Positions 5,764 to 9,960 of a stretch of DNA of 9,960 bases are shown one piece after another (the stretch's first letter is position 1; every line of letters starts with the position of its first letter). The notes under the pieces were generated by a model, which was not told where the DNA came from, searched no databases, and worked only from the letters and a program-made list of their open reading frames with translations. This stretch comes from Candidatus Woesearchaeota archaeon (lineage in GTDB: Archaea; Nanobdellota; Nanobdellia; Woesearchaeales; GW2011-AR4): NCBI GenBank assembly GCA_016181325.1, contig JACOZO010000100.1, positions 1 to 9,960 of the forward strand, written 5' to 3'. Made by a program: the position numbers and the translations under genes.

Positions 5764-6654
5764 ATGGGTAAAAAGAAAACAGAATCTAATTTCCTTTACA
5801 GCCATAATCCAAACGGAATGTTCAAATTATTGTGGGGCACATTAGAAAATAGCGATAATGCTGAGGTTCTTTTAGAAATTGATGAAACTGAATTAATGAA
5901 TCTAGAGAAAGAAAGGTTTGGAATATCAAGAGATAAATTAGTTTTTATTGGGATGGCAAATTTATCAAAATATTATTGGTGTGCGTGGCAATATTATCTT
6001 AAATCAAAAAAGAATGAACAAGAATTCTTTTTAGCATATTTTCAAGATAGATTAAAATATTCAAAAGAACTAGGAATGCTAAAGAAAATTCCAAAAAATG
6101 AGAAGGAAATATTAAGGATAGGAGATGAGATTAATTTTAAGCAAATTCAGAACCTTTTGGATAAAAAACAAGTTATAAATTCATCTAATGAGGCTAAAGA
6201 AGAAATTATGGAACTTCTCAAGAAAGAAGATGACCCACTTATTAAAGGATATTATCACCAAACATTATATGCTGAAAATTATCCCTCTATAAGATGGAAT
6301 TTTAGATATAAAGATATTGCAATCCTAGGAATTCCCGACGGAATTACAGATGATTTCGTCTATGAATTTAAATACACCTCCAAAAAACGTTATTTTTCAC
6401 ATACATTAAGAACAGCTCGACTTCAAGCGGATTTTTATGGGCATTATTTTAATAAGCCTAAGAAAAAAATTCAAATCTATTGTGAAGAAGAAAACAAAGT
6501 CCATACTTATTTTGAAAATGTCGACAACAAGGAAATTTTAGAATTATTGGAAAAATGGACTCAAATGATAGATGGCAAACTTCCTGTAAAACCACAATCA
6601 TGGAAGTGCACTAAATGTGAATTCAAAGATGAATGTATCCTTATAAAATCTTAA
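5764..6654 (+). CDS. Cas4/RecB-like PD-(D/E)XK nuclease with Fe-S cysteines
   Basis: A 296-residue protein with the Cas4-like nuclease layout. C73 sits in YYWCAWQYYLK, and three further cysteines, C282, C285 and C291, form the C-terminal cluster CTKCEFKDEC; together these four would bind a 4Fe-4S cluster as in Cas4, AddB and Dna2. The catalytic core is visible as H165, D192 in GIPDGITDD, E201 and K203 in VYEFKYT, and the QxxxY motif Q221-ADF-Y225. It should cut or resect DNA. No CRISPR array, cas1 or cas2 occurs in the window, so it is a solitary member, as in some archaeal viruses and mobile elements. The insert of about 90 residues between the first cysteine and the catalytic core is larger than in the shortest Cas4 proteins. 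The gene is markedly AT-rich against its neighbours and is bracketed by inverted repeats, both signs of transfer. Confidence 0.8.
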   Translation: MGKKKTESNFLYSHNPNGMFKLLWGTLENSDNAEVLLEIDETELMNLEKERFGISRDKLVFIGMANLSKYYWCAWQYYLKSKKNEQEFFLAYFQDRLKYSKELGMLKKIPKNEKEILRIGDEINFKQIQNLLDKKQVINSSNEAKEEIMELLKKEDDPLIKGYYHQTLYAENYPSIRWNFRYKDIAILGIPDGITDDFVYEFKYTSKKRYFSHTLRTARLQADFYGHYFNKPKKKIQIYCEEENKVHTYFENVDNKEILELLEKWTQMIDGKLPVKPQSWKCTKCEFKDECILIKS

Positions 6655-6655
6655 A

Positions 6656-6692
6656 GGTTTTCTCGCCCTTATCCGTTTTAGCCTAAAAAATT
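6656..6692. repeat. Right inverted-repeat blocks of the Cas4-like gene
   Basis: GGTTTTCTCGCC at 6656-6667 is the exact reverse complement of 5709-5720. A second block at 6676-6692 matches 5649-5665 in reverse complement at 15 of 17 positions. The inner block starts 2 nt after the stop codon. Order and orientation mirror the left side, except that the left blocks are spaced about 35 nt farther apart. Confidence 0.7.
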
Positions 6693-6767
6693 ATTGAGTT
6701 TAGTACAAATTATAAGAAACAATCCAACCTTTAATTTATCACATATTGTGCAAAATAATAGAAACCC

Positions 6768-7952
6768 CTAAACCTTCCTAACAACCCCGCTCTCAACCGC
6801 TGCCTTCTTCACTGCCTCAGAAACAGCAGGGACGACATTCTTGTCCAGTGTATATGGCAGTATCTTGTCTTTCTTCGGAACAACACAGCCGGCAAGCGCA
6901 TGAGCGGCGGCTATCTTCATCTCGTTGTTTATTTTCATGGCGTTTGCGTCCAATGCTCCCCTGAAAACTCCGGGGAATCCAAGCGAATTGTTCACCTGGT
7001 TGGGAAAATCGCTTCTTCCCGTGCCTACAATGGCGGCAAATTTCAAGGCTTCATCAGGCATTATCTCAGGTATGGGATTTGCCATTGCAAGGACAATGGC
7101 ATCCCTGTTCATTTTTTTGATATCATCGGAATTGAGCAGATTGGCTTTTGAAACCCCTATGAAGACGTCAGCGCCTTCCAGGGCATCCTTTAATGTGCCT
7201 GCTTTTCTCTGCCCGTTCGTGCATTTCACCAGCTCCTTCTTGAAGCTGTTTAAGTCCGGCCTTCCGTCATAAATTATGCCCCTGCTGTCGCACAGAATTA
7301 TCTCTTTTACTGGAGTGCATATGTTCTTGTCAACCCCGATGCACATAAGCAGCTTTGAGACGGCTATTCCAGCTGCCCCTGCGCCGTTTATCACTATCTT
7401 CAGGTCCTCGGGATTCTTTTTTACAACTTTGGACGCATTAAGCAATGCAGCCAAAACAACTATGGCAGTGCCATGCTGGTCGTCATGCATAACCGGGATT
7501 CCGATGTCAAGCAGCGCCTCTTCTATGCCGAAGCATCTTGGGGCTGCAATGTCCTCAAGGTTGATGCCGCCGAAGACAGGCTCTATGTTCTTCACAATGC
7601 TGATGATCGCATCATCATCCTGGGTCTTTATGCAGATCGGGAATGCGTCTATATTGGCTAATTCCTTGAAAAGAACGCATTTGCCTTCCATAACCGGGAT
7701 GGAGGCCTCTGCCCCTATATTGCCAAGCCCCAAAACAGCGCTGCCGTCTGTCACGACAGCGACAGAATTAGACTTCATCGTGTATTTGTAGACATCGCTC
7801 GGATTAGAATGAATCTGTTTGGAAACTTCTGCGACTCCGGGAGTGTAGACAATGCTCAGGTCGTTCTTTGTCCTGACGGCGACTTTTGAGCTTACTGCCA
7901 GCTTGCCCCTGTTTTCCAGGTGGAGCTTCAGGGATTCGCGGTTCAAGTCCAT
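6768..7952 (-). CDS. Malic enzyme (malate to pyruvate, NAD(P)-dependent)
   Basis: This enzyme oxidatively decarboxylates malate to pyruvate and CO2, reducing NAD(P). The 394 residues from the ATG at 7952 match the compact prokaryotic malic enzymes that lack the phosphotransacetylase domain. Numbered from a TTG eight codons upstream, visible sites are Y44 in SIVYTPGVAEVS (catalytic tyrosine), K99 in VMEGKCVLFK (catalytic lysine), the metal site around INLEDI and HDDQHGT (164-170), the nucleotide-binding loop INGAGAAGIA, and the C-terminal FPNQVNNSLGFPGVFRGALDA. All appear intact. I chose the ATG because homology starts there and GTGGAT lies just before it; the TTG at 7976 is possible. It follows the glutamate dehydrogenase gene by 35 bp or less, indicating co-transcription. 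Coenzyme choice cannot be read safely. Confidence 0.94.
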   Translation of the reverse strand: MDLNRESLKLHLENRGKLAVSSKVAVRTKNDLSIVYTPGVAEVSKQIHSNPSDVYKYTMKSNSVAVVTDGSAVLGLGNIGAEASIPVMEGKCVLFKELANIDAFPICIKTQDDDAIISIVKNIEPVFGGINLEDIAAPRCFGIEEALLDIGIPVMHDDQHGTAIVVLAALLNASKVVKKNPEDLKIVINGAGAAGIAVSKLLMCIGVDKNICTPVKEIILCDSRGIIYDGRPDLNSFKKELVKCTNGQRKAGTLKDALEGADVFIGVSKANLLNSDDIKKMNRDAIVLAMANPIPEIMPDEALKFAAIVGTGRSDFPNQVNNSLGFPGVFRGALDANAMKINNEMKIAAAHALAGCVVPKKDKILPYTLDKNVVPAVSEAVKKAAVESGVVRKV

Positions 7953-7987
7953 TTTATCCACAAAAGAAAGAATCAATGGCGCTTATT

Positions 7988-9229
7988 TTAAACCTTCCTC
8001 TTCCTCTCTGCATCCAGCACCTTCTTTATTGCGGAAATATACAAGGATTCGCGCATGTTGCAGTTGTAGTTATAGCACACTTTTGAAAGTTCTGTCACAG
8101 CCTGCTCCATCTTCTCCCTGAGCTTTTTGAGCACTTCTTCCTCGCTCCACCGCTCATTTTTGAGGTTCTGCACCCACTCGAAATAGCTCACAATGACGCC
8201 GCCGGCATTTGCAAGGATGTCCGGGACAATCCTGATTTTTTTCTTCAATAGGATGTCATCAGCTTCTGTTGTCACGGGGCCGTTGGCCATCTCCAGGATT
8301 ATTTTGGCTTTTATTTTGCCGGCATTGTTCTTGTGGATTGCATTTTCCATGGCAGAAGGAATGAGCACATCAACTTTTGATTCCAAAAGAGCCTCGTTGC
8401 TGACGCCCTTGCTTCCCTTGAAGCCGGCAACGCCGCCGGTCTTGTTTTTATGAAGCATGACCTCTTTTATATTGAGCCCCTTTTCATTGAAAATGCCCCC
8501 TTTTGAATCGCTGACAGCCACGACCTTGTATCCCCATTCATCCAGAATCCTTGCAATGTGCATTCCCACATTGCCAAAGCCCTGCACAGCCACGGTGGTT
8601 TTCTCCCTGTCCATGCTTAAGCCCTTGATGATATTGTCAAGCACGTAAGCGCCGCCATAGGAAGTCGAGAATTCCCTTCCCTCGCTGCCACCTAACTTTA
8701 TCGGCTTTCCTGTTATCACAGCCGGGCATTTTTTCCCAATAATCTTCTCATATTCGTCAAGCATCCATCCCATTATTTCAGGGTTTGTGTTGACATCAGG
8801 GGCGGGAATGTCCCTTTGAGGGCCTATGAATTCAGCAAGCTGCCTCATGAACGCCCTGCTGACACTTTCAAGCTCTTTTCGCGAGAATTCATGCGGGTTT
8901 ATCACAACGCCGCCTTTTGCGCCGCCATAAGGAAGGTTTGCGACAGCGCATTTCAGCGTCATTAGAAAAGAGAGTCTCTTGACTTCCTCAAGATTCAGCT
9001 CAGGATGGAACCTCAAGCCGCCCTTTGTCGGGCCCCTTGCGTCATTGAACTGCACCCTGTACCCTGTAAAGTACTGGACATTTCCCGAATCAAGTTTCAC
9101 GGGGAAGCTGAAGACCATCATGCGCCTCGGCACGGTAAGTATGTCTATGTCAGTCTGGTCAAGCTTCAGTGTCCTGGCAACCTTGTCTATATGCCTTGAG
9201 CAGTCTATGCAAATATTGTCTTTTTCCAT
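7988..9229 (-). CDS. gdhA: Glutamate dehydrogenase (Glu/Leu/Phe/Val family)
   Basis: The enzyme interconverts glutamate with 2-oxoglutarate plus ammonia using NAD(P). From the ATG at 9229 it has 413 residues, the normal size for hexameric archaeal enzymes. The substrate domain shows ARGPTKGGLRFHP and the catalytic PYGGAKGG (reactive lysine), followed by IPAPDVNTN with the conserved aspartate. The Rossmann domain has VQGFGNVG. The C-terminal part has NAGGVIVSYFEWVQN, typical of the family. No motif is missing. A TTG at 9247 would add six residues without support. The gene follows the glutaredoxin gene by about 41 bp and precedes malic enzyme, so these are probably one minus-strand operon linking glutamate and malate catabolism to redox balance. 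Confidence 0.95.
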   Translation of the reverse strand: MEKDNICIDCSRHIDKVARTLKLDQTDIDILTVPRRMMVFSFPVKLDSGNVQYFTGYRVQFNDARGPTKGGLRFHPELNLEEVKRLSFLMTLKCAVANLPYGGAKGGVVINPHEFSRKELESVSRAFMRQLAEFIGPQRDIPAPDVNTNPEIMGWMLDEYEKIIGKKCPAVITGKPIKLGGSEGREFSTSYGGAYVLDNIIKGLSMDREKTTVAVQGFGNVGMHIARILDEWGYKVVAVSDSKGGIFNEKGLNIKEVMLHKNKTGGVAGFKGSKGVSNEALLESKVDVLIPSAMENAIHKNNAGKIKAKIILEMANGPVTTEADDILLKKKIRIVPDILANAGGVIVSYFEWVQNLKNERWSEEEVLKKLREKMEQAVTELSKVCYNYNCNMRESLYISAIKKVLDAERKRKV

Positions 9230-9270
9230 CGTGAATAGGAATGCCAATAAAGAAAAATTAAAATCTATCC

Positions 9271-9561
9271 TTAAATCTTTAGTTCTTTTTTTAACGCCGC
9301 AACATCATAACCCACAATAATCCTGCCGTTTATGTCCGTCACAGGCACCCCGAACTGGCCTGATTTCCTGAACATGTCCTCCCTTGCCTTCTCATCAGCG
9401 CCGACATTGATGTCCCTGAACGGAACATTATTCGCCTTCAAAAATTCCTTGGTTTTCTGGCACCATGGGCACGTGAGCGTGCTGTAAACCAGCACACTCG
9501 GCTTTTTTGGGGCGGATCTTGACGATTTTCCGGATCTGGAATTTGCTTTCTTTTTTGGCAT
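9271..9561 (-). CDS. Glutaredoxin-like thiol-disulfide oxidoreductase
   Basis: A 96-residue thioredoxin-fold protein that would reduce disulfides in the cytoplasm. The active site is C31-P-W-C34 after the strand SVLVYSTLTCPWC, the cis-proline is P73 in FGVPVTDING, and the C-terminal IIVGYDVAALKKEL matches NrdH/glutaredoxin-like proteins. The first 20 or so residues are rich in Lys, Ser and Arg and lie outside the fold; this basic tail is unusual and may be disordered. The start is well fixed by GGGAGGTCC (9565-9573 on the minus strand) a few bases before the ATG. It probably heads the operon with glutamate dehydrogenase and malic enzyme. The reducing partner (glutathione, thioredoxin reductase or other) is not shown by the sequence. 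Confidence 0.92.
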   Translation of the reverse strand: MPKKKANSRSGKSSRSAPKKPSVLVYSTLTCPWCQKTKEFLKANNVPFRDINVGADEKAREDMFRKSGQFGVPVTDINGRIIVGYDVAALKKELKI

Positions 9562-9564
9562 ATT

Positions 9565-9612
9565 GGACCTCCCTGTTTGTGTTTATAGTTTAAGCCTTGT
9601 TTATAATATTTT
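9565..9612 (-). promoter_or_regulatory. Promoter and ribosome binding site of the glutaredoxin operon
   Basis: On the minus strand a TATA-like ATATTATAAA lies near 9601-9612, predicting a start near 9580, and GGAGGT at 9567-9572 lies 5 nt before the ATG at 9561. This would give a short leader of about 20 nt. Confidence 0.5.
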
Positions 9613-9670
9613 TGATTGTGGAAGTCTTAATACAAATGTGCATAAAAATCCTTCCTTGATGACCTTCTAA

Positions 9671-9803
9671 AGCGCCATTTGTCCCTTATCGCAACAATGT
9701 ATGCCTCGCCCCAGTGCTCGAATTTATGTCGCTGTCGTTGCTTTATCGGAATTGATGTGCGGCTGTCATTTTTCCATACAGCTTTATGAGAGAAAAATGA
9801 CGG
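9671..9803 (+). ncRNA. Repeated structured element, copy 2 (possible ncRNA)
   Basis: Second copy of the element at 7-138, almost equal in length. The internal stem is GCAAC (9691-9695) with GTTGC (9737-9741), where copy 1 has GCGGC/GCCGC: two G-C pairs became A-T pairs. The long 3' stem is 9763-9774 with 9792-9803, in which one pair changed G-C to A-T and one wobble became C-G. Conserved unpaired stretches include AGCGC at the 5' end and GCTTTA-YYGGAA after the first stem. The small CTCGTCC hairpin of copy 1 is not kept here. It lies in the 399-bp gene-free region 9562-9960, upstream of the glutaredoxin operon and pointing away from it. Confidence 0.5.
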
Positions 9804-9855
9804 AATTAATAATTAAGAATTTTAATTGCAATTGGGATAAATGAATTAAATGAAC

Positions 9856-9882
9856 TACCCAACCGCAGCAAGCTGCGGGGTA
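9856..9882 (+). repeat. REP-like hairpin 1
   Basis: CCGCAG-CAAG-CTGCGG forms a perfect stem, extended by TACC/GGTA with a CAA bulge on the 5' side. The imperfect palindrome, CAAG loop and GGGGTATYAA tail are shared with the hairpin at 9902-9926. Such hairpins resemble REP elements and the ends of IS200/IS605-type elements. Confidence 0.6.
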
Positions 9883-9901
9883 TCAAGAGGGACAAAGCTT
9901 T

Positions 9902-9926
9902 TACTGCCGTTGCAAGCAACGGGGTA
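9902..9926 (+). repeat. REP-like hairpin 2
   Basis: CCGTTG-CAAG-CAACGG, flanked by TAC and GGTA, has the same loop and tail as hairpin 1 but a different stem sequence with pairing kept. It lies 44 bp further on in the same orientation. No transposase gene is in the window. Confidence 0.6.
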
Positions 9927-9960
9927 TTAAACCCAAAAAGGAATAAACTATTGATAATCC

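Noticed and set aside
5764..6654. CRISPR-Cas locus suggested by the Cas4-like protein
   Set aside because: No direct-repeat array and no other cas gene is present in the window.
7941..7951. GGTTCAAGTCC, resembling a tRNA T-arm
   Set aside because: It lies inside the malic enzyme coding start and has no matching acceptor, D or anticodon arms in the preceding 60-70 bases.

Overview
The window looks like a chromosomal segment of an uncultured archaeon, most likely a DPANN-type lineage such as Woesearchaeota or Pacearchaeota; the lineage is inference. The signs are archaeal TATA-like boxes about 25-28 nt before several start codons (leaderless or near-leaderless transcripts), an HTH-CBS regulator, an archaeal-style HVO_A0114-like HTH protein, and compact operons. 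MetK is of the bacterial type, which suggests old gene transfer.

Layout from left to right. 1-230 holds copy 1 of a repeated structured element and no gene. An HTH-CBS regulator (minus, 231-776) diverges from metK (plus, 935-2113) across a promoter region packed with palindromes. A guanidino-modifying-enzyme-like protein (minus, 2126-3061) converges on metK and carries a 17-A run just before its putative catalytic cysteine. An aspartase gene (minus) follows, with its 3' end broken by a 26-bp tandem duplication. Next comes an AT-rich accessory island (about 4700-6760): a TumE/HVO_A0114-type toxin-antitoxin pair (minus) and a solitary Cas4-like Fe-S nuclease (plus), the latter bracketed by inverted repeats. 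A probable three-gene minus-strand operon follows: glutaredoxin, glutamate dehydrogenase, malic enzyme. The right end (9562-9960) has no gene but holds copy 2 of the structured element and two REP-like hairpins.

The metabolic genes fit amino-acid fermentation: aspartase gives fumarate and ammonia, glutamate dehydrogenase links glutamate to 2-oxoglutarate, and malic enzyme takes malate to pyruvate. The HTH-CBS/metK pair may be a SAM-responsive circuit, because CBS domains bind adenosyl ligands. The most novel items are the repeated RNA-like element with compensatory base changes (7-138 and 9671-9803), the inverted-repeat-flanked Cas4-like gene beside a toxin-antitoxin pair, and two possible gene-disrupting or slippage sites (the 17-A run and the 26-bp duplication).
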